From: an uncultured Lachnospiraceae bacterium
Lineage (GTDB): Bacteria; Bacillota; Clostridia; Lachnospirales; Lachnospiraceae
Direction: 5' to 3'
Length of the DNA stretch: 64,000 nucleotides
Assembly (NCBI GenBank): GCA_910579465.1
Contig: CAJTUB010000010.1
Location: 18,615 to 82,614, forward strand
Positions within the stretch are counted from its first letter, which is position 1. Each line of letters opens with the position of its first letter. The notes under the pieces are model-generated. The model searched no databases and was not told where the DNA came from. It saw nothing but the letters and a program-made list of their open reading frames with translations. The position numbers were made by a program, and so were the translations under genes. Below, in pieces: positions 16,967-25,904 of the stretch.

Positions 16967-19900
16967 CCGTATTCGTGTGAACAACGTAAAATATAACTTC
17001 GGGACACAGGCATACGACGACTTCGTGATGAAGCCGTTTTGCGGAAATATGCTGTATGACCTGGCAAACGGCGGCGGAAAGAGCGTATTGCTTCTGCTGC
17101 TTTTGCAGAATATGCTTCCGAATTGTACCCTGGATGAAAAGCAGCCGGTGGAAAAGCTGTTCCGGAGCGGCGAGGGCAGCAGGACGATTCATTCCCTGAT
17201 TGAATGGCAGTTAGACGAGGAGAATATCCGGGACGGGTTCCGGTACATGACAACGGGCTTTTGCGCAAGAAAGGCGGCAGAGACAGAGGAAGAAACGAAG
17301 GATACCGCGTCGATTGAGTATTTCAATTACTGTATTTTTTATCGTGATTATAACGCAAACGACATCCGTAACCTTCCGTTGGTAAAGGACAAGGAGCGGA
17401 TTACCTACGGCGGCCTGCGCCGGTATTTAAAGGAGCTGGAGCGGGATGCTTCTTTGATGGTGCGGATATTTGACCGCAAGGGAGAGTATCAGGACTTTAT
17501 TGCCGGCTATGGCATTTATGAAAGCGAATGGGAAATTATCCGCGGGATTAATAAGACGGAAGGACATGTCCGTACTTATTTTGAAACGAATTACAAAACG
17601 GCGCGTAAGGTCGTTGAGGATTTGCTGATTGAGGAAATTTTAGGAACCTCCTTTCGCAGAAAGGCGGGGTTTGCAGATACACAGGATACGATGTCAAAGA
17701 CCCTTCTTGATATGAAGGACAGGCTGGTGGAGCTTGCAAAGCAGAAGGATACCATCCGGAGCTATGACAGGCAGGAAGAGGTGCTTGCGGAGTTTTCTGC
17801 CCGTGTGGCGTTCCTTGGCTCGGTTTATAAGGAGCAGGGAGAAGCAAGGACACAGCTGAACCGTATTTATAATGCGGCAGAGCATTATCTGGAGGAACGA
17901 AAGCAGGCGGCAGACGGCTTAAGGGAGGCAGAACGCAAGGCAGGAGAGGAGCTTCGTACCTATGAGGCAGAGCTTCTGGCGGGCGGGCTTTCCAAGGACC
18001 GTGAGCTGGCGGAGGAGTATGCCGGACAGGCGGCTGCGCTTCTTTCGGAGTTAGAGCAGGAAAAGGAGCGGAAGGAGGCGCTTTCCGCGTTGCTGGTGCG
18101 CAAGGAATGTGCCAATGATTATCTGGATTATCTGGAAGAAAAGAAAAAGCGTGACGAAATGGCAGTAACGCTCCAGGCAATGACGGAGCAGAGCGGCCTG
18201 CAGGGGGAGATTTCTGCCCTGGTGCGCGCGTATAAGCAGAAAAAGGAGAGTTACGAGGAAGAGCTTTCAGAGGCACTTGCAAAGGCGGAGCATGTCAAGG
18301 CAGGTGTTCTGTTAAAATATAGAACTGCGGAAAATACCGGAAGAGATGTGGAACGGGAGGCTGCGGTAACGGAGGTGCTTCTGGAGCAGGCAAAAAAGGA
18401 GCTTTCCGCACTTTGTGCAAGGGTGAGGGAGCAAAAGGATGCAATAGGGCTTCTGCTCGCCGAGGAAGCGCCGGAGCGTGCAGATATCTGCGAGGCGAAA
18501 AAGGCAAAGACGGCGGCAAGGTGCGCGCTGCTGGCGGAAGAGAAAAAACAGCTTGCAGGGGAGCGCGAGAACGCGCTGTCGGCGGTACAGCGTGCCGAGA
18601 CGGAGCTGTCGCACTACCGTGAGGCGGCGGCGCTTCTTTTGGCGGAACAGGAACAGCTTTCAGCGGAAAAGGCGCGTGCGGATAAGTTAGCGGAAGCATA
18701 CAGGGAAAAGGATTACCGCGCCTTAAGGGAAGCGGTGCGTCTGCGCTGCCGGGAAGCGTATGCCGAGCAGGCAAGGCTTTTGGAGCAGGGCGCTGCTGCA
18801 AAAAAAAGGCGGCAGGAGATAGAAGCGGGGAAGCTGTTTTCCTCTACGGAGGCAGCAGAAGCCGTAAAGGAATATATTTGTACGAGATATAAAAAGAAGG
18901 CGGTTACAGGAGCGGAGTACCTGCAGGATAAGACCCCGGAGGAGCAGGAGGCGCTTCTGCGCCAGTTTGCGGGGCTTCCGTTTGCGGTGATTACCGACGG
19001 TTTTTCGGAGGCGCTTGACGACTCCCTGCTTGCGGAGTGCGTTCCGGCAGGGGAGATGGTCCCGTTGCTCCGCAGCGAGCCGTTCCGTGCCGGGAAGGAG
19101 TTGTTCCGCCGGGAGCAGCTGCTGTTCTGTGCAGGGAACCAGGCAGTGCTGCTGGAGGAAAAGGCCAGACAGAAGGAGCTGGTACGTCTGGCACGTCTCG
19201 AAGAGGAGGCGGAATACGGGAGGAACCGTCTGCGCTCGCTTCTGGAAGCGTACGAGGAGGACGAGGAGTTTTTAACCGGCTTTGTGAAGCGGTATTATGA
19301 GAAGATGCATTTCAAGAAGGAAGAATATGGAGTTACAGACGCAAAGGAGGAGATACTTTCGGAGAAGCTCCGGGAGGAAAATGAAAAGCTTTCAACGCTT
19401 TCGGAACGTCTGTGCCGGATTCCTGCCGAGGAGGAGGACTGCGCGAGGGAGCTTGCAGACTGTGAAAGGGAGCTGCAGTGCTGCCGTCTTATTATAGAAT
19501 TAAACGTAAAGACAGAGGAGCAGGAGAAAGCAATCCGTGAGCTTTCGGAAAAGAAAGAACGGCTGCAGGAGTGGCGAAAAGAAGCAAAGGGAATGGCGGA
19601 AGCCCTTGAGGCAGAGCATGCCGCAAAGAGTGCGGAGGTCGACAGGCTGCATGCACAGGCAGAGGAGCTTAGACGTACCTGGGAGAGCTATGCCATTTAT
19701 GACATGGAGGGAGAGCCTGCGCAGGTATCGCTCGAAATCGGCGAGCTTGCCGTGCAGATTGACGGAAAGATTGCAGCGCTTCATACGGAGTCTTCTTCTA
19801 TGGAGGATAAACAGCGCCTGCTGGATTCCTATGTATCGGCGATGAACCGGCTGTTAAGGAACATCCGTACAAAGGGCCTTAGTATTGCGGAGTTATCCGA

Positions 19901-21350
19901 ACTATATGAGAAAAATGAGGTATACGAAACTTCCGAAGCGGAGCTGGCAAAGCTGGGAGAAGAGATTACTGCGCTTTCTGCACAGACAGCGCAGACGGAG
20001 CATAAGTGCAGGGAGCTGCAGGAGAAGCTGTTCCGTCTGGAAGGAAAGAACAGCCAGGCGGAGGCAGCAATCGCGGAGCAGTACGGGGTGTACCGTCCGG
20101 TCGAGCTGACGGGAGAAAAGCTGGAGGCGTTTCTTGCAAAGCGCCGTATACAGATTGAGGAAAAGAAAAAAGAGGCAGAGGAGCTGAAAAAGCAGCAGGA
20201 TGCGCTTTCGGAGGAGCTTTCCGGCTATATGGTAATCCGCAATGAGATTGCCCGTATGTTTGAAGGTATGGCACCTCTGACAAAGGACTGCGGCAGACTC
20301 GAAAATAATGTCCGGCTTCCGGAGTGCTATAAGGAGGAAAGGGAACGCTATGCGGCGTCTGCAAGAGAGCTTCTCAGGCGGCAGGAGGAGTTTTACCATA
20401 ACCGGCAGAAGACGATGGAGACCCTGCAGGTGCTTGGGGCACAGGCGCTTGCGGAGGAAATCGGAAGCAGCGTGGCAATGCCGAAGGGCATCCGGGAGAC
20501 GGAGGAGGTAGTCTCCGGTATCAAGGAGGTCATTGCGTGCTTACAGCTGGAGCGGAGCCGGATTGAAGCCGGTCTCGGGGACCTCGAAAGCATGAAGGAG
20601 AATTTTGAAAGCCAGTGTCTGCAGCGCTGTCTGAATATCAAGGCAGACTTAGAGCGTCTGCCGAAGCTCTCCAAAATTGTATTGGACGGCGAACAGATTC
20701 CGATGATTTCATTACAGATTCCCTATGTAAAAGAGGAGTTTTTCAAAGAGAGAATGGCGGGCTATATCGACTCTGTAATACAGGAAACGGATAAGCTTCC
20801 GTCACAGACGGAGCGTATGAAGTATATCCGCACGGCGCTGTCGTATAAGAGGCTGTTCTCGGTTATTGTAACGGATATGAATGCAATCCGCCTGCTTTTA
20901 TATAAGCGGGAGCGCATGAAGGAGCAGAGCCGCCATCTGCGTTATGAAGAGGCGGTCGGCAGCACCGGGCAGTCCCAGGGCATCTATATCCAGTTTCTGA
21001 TTGCAATAATTAATTATATTTCCAGTATTTATTCTCCGCGGGGAGATTCCGCGGGGCTGCGGAAGGTTATCTTTATTGATAATCCGTTCGGGGCGGCAAA
21101 GGATGTGTATATCTGGGAGCCGATTTTTGAGCTGCTGCGTGCAAACCATGTCCAGCTGATTGTACCGGCGCGGGGAACCACACCGGCAATCACGGGACGT
21201 TTTGATGTAAATTATGTGCTTGGACAGAAGCTGATTGACGGCAGGCAGCAGACGGTAGTTGTAGATTATTGCAGTCGTGTGGAGGCAGACTCGGCAGAGT
21301 TTATTCCGCTGCAGTTTGAACAGACAAGTCTGGATATTTCGGAGGTGTAG
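16953..21350 (+). CDS. JetC/MukB-like SMC ATPase
   Basis: A 1465-residue SMC-like protein. The N-terminal head has a Walker A (LANGGGKSVLLLL, about residues 36-48). Two long Glu/Lys/Ala-rich coiled-coil arms (about 290-620 and 745-1290) flank a small globular hinge-like domain around 640-730 (TPEEQEALLRQFAGLPFAVITDG). The C-terminal head has a signature-like GSTGQSQGIYIQF, a Walker B ending IFIDNPFG and a final VPARGTTPAI switch. The usual Walker B Asp-Glu is Asp-Asn here. GTG 16953 follows AAGGAGGAG at six bases and gives MPHISRIRVNN, a typical SMC start. It is part of an apparent condensin with the two preceding genes; no JetD nuclease follows. Confidence 0.82.
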   Translation: MPHISRIRVNNVKYNFGTQAYDDFVMKPFCGNMLYDLANGGGKSVLLLLLLQNMLPNCTLDEKQPVEKLFRSGEGSRTIHSLIEWQLDEENIRDGFRYMTTGFCARKAAETEEETKDTASIEYFNYCIFYRDYNANDIRNLPLVKDKERITYGGLRRYLKELERDASLMVRIFDRKGEYQDFIAGYGIYESEWEIIRGINKTEGHVRTYFETNYKTARKVVEDLLIEEILGTSFRRKAGFADTQDTMSKTLLDMKDRLVELAKQKDTIRSYDRQEEVLAEFSARVAFLGSVYKEQGEARTQLNRIYNAAEHYLEERKQAADGLREAERKAGEELRTYEAELLAGGLSKDRELAEEYAGQAAALLSELEQEKERKEALSALLVRKECANDYLDYLEEKKKRDEMAVTLQAMTEQSGLQGEISALVRAYKQKKESYEEELSEALAKAEHVKAGVLLKYRTAENTGRDVEREAAVTEVLLEQAKKELSALCARVREQKDAIGLLLAEEAPERADICEAKKAKTAARCALLAEEKKQLAGERENALSAVQRAETELSHYREAAALLLAEQEQLSAEKARADKLAEAYREKDYRALREAVRLRCREAYAEQARLLEQGAAAKKRRQEIEAGKLFSSTEAAEAVKEYICTRYKKKAVTGAEYLQDKTPEEQEALLRQFAGLPFAVITDGFSEALDDSLLAECVPAGEMVPLLRSEPFRAGKELFRREQLLFCAGNQAVLLEEKARQKELVRLARLEEEAEYGRNRLRSLLEAYEEDEEFLTGFVKRYYEKMHFKKEEYGVTDAKEEILSEKLREENEKLSTLSERLCRIPAEEEDCARELADCERELQCCRLIIELNVKTEEQEKAIRELSEKKERLQEWRKEAKGMAEALEAEHAAKSAEVDRLHAQAEELRRTWESYAIYDMEGEPAQVSLEIGELAVQIDGKIAALHTESSSMEDKQRLLDSYVSAMNRLLRNIRTKGLSIAELSELYEKNEVYETSEAELAKLGEEITALSAQTAQTEHKCRELQEKLFRLEGKNSQAEAAIAEQYGVYRPVELTGEKLEAFLAKRRIQIEEKKKEAEELKKQQDALSEELSGYMVIRNEIARMFEGMAPLTKDCGRLENNVRLPECYKEERERYAASARELLRRQEEFYHNRQKTMETLQVLGAQALAEEIGSSVAMPKGIRETEEVVSGIKEVIACLQLERSRIEAGLGDLESMKENFESQCLQRCLNIKADLERLPKLSKIVLDGEQIPMISLQIPYVKEEFFKERMAGYIDSVIQETDKLPSQTERMKYIRTALSYKRLFSVIVTDMNAIRLLLYKRERMKEQSRHLRYEEAVGSTGQSQGIYIQFLIAIINYISSIYSPRGDSAGLRKVIFIDNPFGAAKDVYIWEPIFELLRANHVQLIVPARGTTPAITGRFDVNYVLGQKLIDGRQQTVVVDYCSRVEADSAEFIPLQFEQTSLDISEV

Positions 21351-21354
21351 CATT

Positions 21355-23355
21355 ATGGGAATGGAACGTTATCGTGCGATTGTAAAACTGGAGGATATCA
21401 GAACCCTTTTTGAAAATGGAAGGTATGAGGAGGCAAAGGCTGCCGCGGACGGGCTTCGCAGAGAGCGCTTAAAGGACAGTGCCGACCTGTTTCTTCTTGC
21501 TGCACTCTATCGTAAGTGTGGAGAATATGAGACAGCGAAGGAGCTTTTGCTGCGCATTTATGAAAAAAAGGCAACCTGGCGTGTGCTCGAGGAGCTGATG
21601 GAGGTCTGTCTTGCTGAAAAAAATCCAAAGGAAGCAGATGCTTACTTAAAAGAATATTGTAAAATTTCCGGGGGCGACCCGAGAAATTATATTTATGAAT
21701 ACCGTATCGGGCGACAGATGCATTGTCCGGATGAGGAGCTTTTGCCGATTCTGCAGACATTAAAGGCGGAAGAATATACGGAAAAGTACGGGTATGAGCT
21801 GGCAAAGCTTTATCATAAGCTAGGCAGGGAGCAGGAGTGCATGGCAGAGTGTGCAGACCTGATTCTCTGGTTTGGCGAGGGTACTTATGTAGAACGCGCA
21901 AAGGCGCTGCAGGCATACTATCGCGGAGAGCTTTCCGCAGAGGATATCCGTACCAGAAACAGGCAGAAGGAAGAAGAACAGAAGCGTTTTGAAGAAGAGG
22001 CGCGCAGGGCGCAGGAGGAAGAACGGTATCGTTTTGAGGAAGAGGCGCGCAGGGCGCAGGAGGAAGAGCTGCGCCGTTTTGAAGAGGAGGAACACAGGGT
22101 AGCACAGGAAGAGCTGGATCGTTTGGAAGAGCAGAGGTACGGAGCACAGGAGGAAGAGCTGCGCCGTTTTGAGGAGGAAGAACGCGGAGCGGCGGAGGAG
22201 GCAGAGCGTAAGAGTAAGACAGAAGAATGGGAGCAGATTGTCTGTGAGCCGGAAGAGGCAAAAACGGCGAGCCTCTTTCAGGGTGGTCTGTCTGAACAGG
22301 GAAAAGAGAACCTGCAGAAAGCATTGGAAGAAATGGCAGCGGCTGATATGGGAGGTGACATGGGCGGACCGGTGAGCGTCTGGATGGCAGGGAAGGATAC
22401 TGCAACAGGAGAGGCAGTATACGAGCAGATTTCCCTGTTTCCGACGGAAGAGGAGCCGGAGGAGGCAGCTGGGGGCGAAGGGGGGCCTGCACAGGAGGTT
22501 ATATCTGTGCCTGTCAACGAGGAGCCGGAAACGGAGCCTGTGTGGGAGGAGCCGGAGGAAGCGCTGACGGAGCTAAGTGCAGAGCTTTCATTCTGTCTGT
22601 CCGCAAATGGTGTTGTGTTTGAAGAAGCACTGCACGGCTATGCCCGGGTGGAGCGTGTGAGGAAGCAGGTAATCCAGGTGCTCGGAATGCTGCTTGCGGC
22701 GAAGAAGAGGTGTTATTGTCTGGTGATTACCGGCGGAAAGCAGAGTGGAAAAACGACGCTCGGCACTTATCTTGTGAAGCTTTTGTATGAGCTTTCCTGT
22801 ATGAGCAGCCCGCGCGTGGCAAAAATCAGCGCAGCGAAGCTAAACCAGCTTCAGCTTTCGGAAAAAAGTGAACAGCTGCGGGATTGCTGTCTGATGATAG
22901 AGGGTGCAGGAAGCTTAACCGGGGAAAGTGTTGCAGGGCTGTTGGATTTTATCGGCGACGGGATTCCGTGCGCTGTGGTATTAGAAGATAATGCTGGTGC
23001 AATAAACCGGCTGTTGCGCAGTCATGCGGAATGCAACCGGATGTTTAATAACCGGATTCATTTGCCGGAGTACAGCAGCGGGGAGCTGATGTGCTTTGCG
23101 CTGGAATACATAGGGGCCCATGATTATGAAATAGGCAGAGAGGGAAGAAGGATTCTGGAACAGAAAATAGAACAGGTAGTGCGGACGGAGAAAAAGGAAA
23201 GAAGACTGGCAGAAACAATGAAAGTGGTAAAAGCAGCAATTGAGAATGCAGATTACCGGAACCAGGGAACAATTCTTACGATGGCTGCTGCCGGTAATCT
23301 CCTTGCCGCAGGAGCTATGGAGCTTGCGGCAGAGGATTTCGGGATTATACGGTAA
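21355..23355 (+). CDS. TPR protein with C-terminal AAA-type ATPase domain, last gene of SMC-like operon
   Basis: A 666-residue protein. Residues 1-190 are TPR-like helical hairpins (ENGRYEEAKAAADGL, ECGEYETAKELLL-type units). Residues about 205-285 are a highly charged helix built of 15-residue repeats (RFEEEARRAQEEE units). An acidic, disordered-looking linker follows, then an AAA domain from about 415 resembling the SpoVK/CbxX group. Walker A is GGKQSGKTTL; the Walker B position reads CLMIEGAGSL, so the usual Asp-Glu is Glu-Gly and hydrolysis may be lost. ATG 21355 follows GGAGGTG seven bases upstream, four bases past the SMC stop. It takes the place where JetD would be, but has no TOPRIM motif. 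Confidence 0.72.
   Translation: MGMERYRAIVKLEDIRTLFENGRYEEAKAAADGLRRERLKDSADLFLLAALYRKCGEYETAKELLLRIYEKKATWRVLEELMEVCLAEKNPKEADAYLKEYCKISGGDPRNYIYEYRIGRQMHCPDEELLPILQTLKAEEYTEKYGYELAKLYHKLGREQECMAECADLILWFGEGTYVERAKALQAYYRGELSAEDIRTRNRQKEEEQKRFEEEARRAQEEERYRFEEEARRAQEEELRRFEEEEHRVAQEELDRLEEQRYGAQEEELRRFEEEERGAAEEAERKSKTEEWEQIVCEPEEAKTASLFQGGLSEQGKENLQKALEEMAAADMGGDMGGPVSVWMAGKDTATGEAVYEQISLFPTEEEPEEAAGGEGGPAQEVISVPVNEEPETEPVWEEPEEALTELSAELSFCLSANGVVFEEALHGYARVERVRKQVIQVLGMLLAAKKRCYCLVITGGKQSGKTTLGTYLVKLLYELSCMSSPRVAKISAAKLNQLQLSEKSEQLRDCCLMIEGAGSLTGESVAGLLDFIGDGIPCAVVLEDNAGAINRLLRSHAECNRMFNNRIHLPEYSSGELMCFALEYIGAHDYEIGREGRRILEQKIEQVVRTEKKERRLAETMKVVKAAIENADYRNQGTILTMAAAGNLLAAGAMELAAEDFGIIR
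21985..22205 (+). repeat. In-frame 45-bp tandem repeats in the TPR-AAA gene
   Basis: About four and a half units of 15 codons encode RFEEEARRAQEEE-like sequence. The first two units are near identical at DNA level (CGTTTTGA(A/G)GAAGAGGCGCGCAGGG), the later ones diverged. They encode a single charged helix and may vary in number between strains. Confidence 0.75.
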
Positions 23356-23683
23356 ACTTGATTTTAATTTCATCCTTTAAGTTCTGTCCGCCTTTGGAGC
23401 GTACATTTTTTGTAACGTTGAGAATATAAGCCGTGCTTTTTTTGTAAGGCTCTAACGGTTCGATTTCTACTGAATTGGTTTCCGCATCGTACCGGATTGC
23501 AGTACGCAGGACGGAATTAGTTTCCGCGTCGGTAACAAACATGTTTACACTGTTTACGGTATTCGGATTCAGCGGTGCAGTAAACTGAACACGCCATACA
23601 AACTTTCCGGTCTTAAACTTAAGATTCTGCTTGATTCTGTGTTCGGTATGTTCACTGAGTGGTTCGATTTCCAGCAAATTCAT
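23345..23683 (-). CDS. Small Ig-like (SbsA/Big_5-type) domain protein
   Basis: A 112-residue protein made of one domain: VWRVQFTAPLNPNTVNSVNM then EIEPLEPYKKSTAYILNVTKNVRSKGGQNL, the pattern of the SbsA Ig-like fold found in surface proteins. There is no signal peptide or membrane segment, which is odd for an Ig-like protein and suggests it acts in the cytoplasm or leaves by another route. GAAGGGAG precedes the ATG. Its 3' end overlaps the 3' end of the TPR-AAA gene by 11 bases on the opposite strand. Confidence 0.8.
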   Translation of the reverse strand: MNLLEIEPLSEHTEHRIKQNLKFKTGKFVWRVQFTAPLNPNTVNSVNMFVTDAETNSVLRTAIRYDAETNSVEIEPLEPYKKSTAYILNVTKNVRSKGGQNLKDEIKIKFTV

Positions 23684-23781
23684 AGAGCTTCTCCCTTCGT
23701 TTCAAGCTATATTCTATCGTATGATATATACTATACTAGATTTTTGGGAAAAAGACAAGAGAGAAATAGGAGGAATAAAAA

Positions 23782-24306
23782 GTGAAACAGAGGAATATAA
23801 TTTTGATTGGCATGCCGGGCTCGGGGAAAAGTACGCTCGGCGTGCTTTTGGCGAAAGCAGTCAATTATCGTTTTCTGGATACTGACCTTCTGATTCAGGA
23901 GAGGGAGGGGAAGCTTCTGCGGGAAATCATTGCAGAGAAGGGGCAGGAGGCATTTTTAAAGATTGAAGAGGAAGTAAACGCGGGAGTAAATGCAGAACGG
24001 ACAGTGATTGCGCCAGGCGGAAGCGCGGTTTATTCAGAGCGTGCCATGCGGCATTTTGCAGAAATCGGGACGATAGTTTATCTGCATGTCCCGCTGCAGG
24101 AGCTGGGAAAGAGACTTGGCGATTTGAAAAGACGCGGCGTGGTGTTAAAAGAAGGGCAGACCTTAGAAATGCTGTTTGAGGAACGCCGTCCGTATTACGA
24201 GCGTTATGCGGAGGTGACAGTGGATGTCGCGCAGGAAGATATTGGCGCGCTGTTAGCCGAGATTATGGAGAAGCTGGAGCGGCAGGAGGAAGAAAGAGGA
24301 AGATAA
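23782..24306 (+). CDS. aroK: Shikimate kinase
   Basis: Phosphorylates shikimate at O3 with ATP, the fifth step towards chorismate. The 174-residue protein has the P-loop GMPGSGKSTLGVLLA (about 9-23), the shikimate-binding Asp in FLDTDLLI, then IAPGGSAVYSERAM in place of the usual GGG motif, and a LID region near EERRPYYERYA. The GTG start at 23782 follows TAGGAGGAAT at six bases. The GGS variation from the common GGG loop is minor. It lies upstream of murA, but a separate promoter and weak terminator lie between them. Confidence 0.92.
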   Translation: MKQRNIILIGMPGSGKSTLGVLLAKAVNYRFLDTDLLIQEREGKLLREIIAEKGQEAFLKIEEEVNAGVNAERTVIAPGGSAVYSERAMRHFAEIGTIVYLHVPLQELGKRLGDLKRRGVVLKEGQTLEMLFEERRPYYERYAEVTVDVAQEDIGALLAEIMEKLERQEEERGR

Positions 24307-24313
24307 TCATTCT

Positions 24314-24340
24314 ACAGGTAGAGAAAAAATCTACTGTTTT
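24314..24340 (+). terminator. Weak terminator after aroK
   Basis: ACAG(G)TAGA (24314-24322) and TCTACTGT (24330-24337) pair across an A-rich loop with one bulge, and are followed by only TTTA. Confidence 0.35.
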
Positions 24341-24350
24341 AGAAAAGTGC

Positions 24351-24378
24351 TTTACAAAACGAAAGTTTGTGGTATAAT
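24351..24378 (+). promoter_or_regulatory. Promoter for the murA transcript
   Basis: -35 TTTACA (24351-24356), 16-bp spacer, perfect -10 TATAAT (24373-24378). It leaves a leader of about 130 bases before murA. Confidence 0.7.
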
Positions 24379-24407
24379 CAAACATAAGAAGGCAAAGTTA
24401 TACAAAA

Positions 24408-24509
24408 ATGGGATTGAAATTATATGCAGGTTTAACAAAAAATAGAAGTATTGTTATAAGAAAAATAAATAAAACGAGAATAGTAAGAATAGACCTAAAT
24501 CTGAGGTGA
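24408..24509 (+). CDS. Possible 33-residue basic leader peptide upstream of murA
   Basis: An ATG frame in the murA leader encodes 33 residues (MGLKLYAGLTKNRSIVIRKI and on), rich in Lys and Arg. It stops with a TGA that overlaps the murA ribosome-binding region, four bases before the murA ATG. Upstream, AAGAAGGCAAAG is a possible but distant ribosome site. If translated it would be coupled to murA. The AT-rich codon use differs from the neighbours, so chance is quite possible. Confidence 0.3.
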   Translation: MGLKLYAGLTKNRSIVIRKINKTRIVRIDLNLR

Positions 24510-24512
24510 GTT

Positions 24513-25814
24513 ATGGAACAATACATTATTAAGGGCGGAAAGCCGTTAGTCGGCGAAGTTACCATTGGCGGCGCGAAGAATGCGGCGCTTGGCGTACTGG
24601 CTGCAGCCGTTATGGCAGATGCGCCGGTAAGAATACATAATCTTCCGGATATCAGTGATATTGATATTTTATTAAACGGAATCGGAGCCCTGGGCGCCAT
24701 CGTAGAGCGTCCGAATGTCCATGAGGCGCGTATTACCGGGGGCAGTATTACGACCTGTATCGCAAGCTATGATGATCTTAGAAAAATCAGGGCGTCCTAT
24801 TATCTGTGTGGCGCTTTATTAGGCAAATATAAAAGAGCCGAGGTACCGCTTCCGGGAGGCTGCAACATCGGGAGCAGACCAATCGACCAGCATATCAAGG
24901 GCTTTGAGGCACTTGGCGCAAAGGTAGTTATTCAGCACGGTATGATTATTGCAGAAGCAGAGCGGTTAATCGGGACACATATTTACTTTGACTGTTCCAG
25001 TGTCGGTGCTACAATTAACATGATGCTGGCGGCAAGCATGGCAGAGGGACAGACGGTTCTTGAGAATGCAGCGAAGGAGCCTCATGTAGTAGAGGTAGCG
25101 AATTTCCTGAACAGCATGGGGGCGAATATCAAAGGTGCCGGTACGGATATTATCCGTATTTCCGGTGTGGCTTCCCTGCATGGAAGTACCTATTCCATTA
25201 TTCCGGACCAGATTGAGGCAGGGACCTTTATGCTGGCAGCAGCCGCAACAAAGGGTGATGTCCTGATTAAGAATGTAATTCCGAAGCATCTGGAGGCAAT
25301 TACGGCAAAGCTTGTCGAAATCGGCGCAGAGGTAGAGGAGTTTGATGATGCGGTTCGTGTCGTAGCATCAAAGCGTCTGGTTCACACAAATATTAAGACA
25401 CTTCCATATCCGGGCTTTCCGACAGATATGCAGCAGGTTATGGCGACCCTGCTTTCGGTTGCAGAGGGAACCAGTATTGTAACAGAGACAATATTTGAAA
25501 ACCGCTTTATGTATGTGGATGAGCTGACCCGTATGGGCGCTTCCATCCGTGTGGTAGAAGGAAACAGCGCAGTAGTCGAAGGCGTAGAAAAGCTGACAGG
25601 TGCGACTGTGCGGGCATTGGATTTGCGCTGTGGCGCGGCTCTGGTGGTAGCTGGTCTGATGGCAGACGGTTATACGACGGTAGAGCATATCGAATATGTC
25701 GACCGCGGATATGAAAAGTTTGCGCAGAAGATGTGCGAGCTCGGCGCTTCCATGGAGAAGATTGATTCCGAAGATGCCAGGGCGCTTCAGAAGTTTAAGC
25801 TGCGGGTTGGTTGA
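24513..25814 (+). CDS. murA: UDP-N-acetylglucosamine 1-carboxyvinyltransferase
   Basis: MurA transfers enolpyruvate from PEP to UDP-GlcNAc, the first committed step of peptidoglycan synthesis in the cytoplasm. The 433-residue protein shows the VTIGGAKNAALG substrate loop near residue 16 and the flexible loop PLPGGCNIGSRPIDQH with the catalytic, fosfomycin-reactive Cys117. It also has FPTDMQQVMATLLSVAEGTS and the late DLRCGAALVVAGL, all expected. It is slightly longer than many homologues at the C-terminus. The ribosome site is CTGAGGTGAG. A terminator follows, so the gene is probably expressed with its leader only. murG, a later step, lies 11 kb away. Confidence 0.96.
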   Translation: MEQYIIKGGKPLVGEVTIGGAKNAALGVLAAAVMADAPVRIHNLPDISDIDILLNGIGALGAIVERPNVHEARITGGSITTCIASYDDLRKIRASYYLCGALLGKYKRAEVPLPGGCNIGSRPIDQHIKGFEALGAKVVIQHGMIIAEAERLIGTHIYFDCSSVGATINMMLAASMAEGQTVLENAAKEPHVVEVANFLNSMGANIKGAGTDIIRISGVASLHGSTYSIIPDQIEAGTFMLAAAATKGDVLIKNVIPKHLEAITAKLVEIGAEVEEFDDAVRVVASKRLVHTNIKTLPYPGFPTDMQQVMATLLSVAEGTSIVTETIFENRFMYVDELTRMGASIRVVEGNSAVVEGVEKLTGATVRALDLRCGAALVVAGLMADGYTTVEHIEYVDRGYEKFAQKMCELGASMEKIDSEDARALQKFKLRVG

Positions 25815-25842
25815 GGCTGGCGCGGTCAATAGAGAAAACAGC

Positions 25843-25880
25843 AAGGTGCTGGCCTTAAAAAAGGGCAGCGCCTTATTTTT
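25843..25880 (+). terminator. Terminator of murA
   Basis: AAGGTGCTGGCC (25843-25854) pairs with GGGCAGCGCCTT (25863-25874) with one mismatch and one wobble, followed by ATTTTTA. Confidence 0.75.
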
Positions 25881-25904
25881 ACTCTGGAAATGCCTTGACA
25901 CGTC

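Noticed and set aside
21985..22205. Repeat array as CRISPR
   Set aside because: The units are contiguous, in frame and without spacers; they encode a charged helix.
21355..23355. Last gene of the SMC operon as a JetD-type TOPRIM nuclease
   Set aside because: It has TPR repeats and a Walker A, with no TOPRIM Glu/Asp-x-Asp pattern and no match to the JetD layout.
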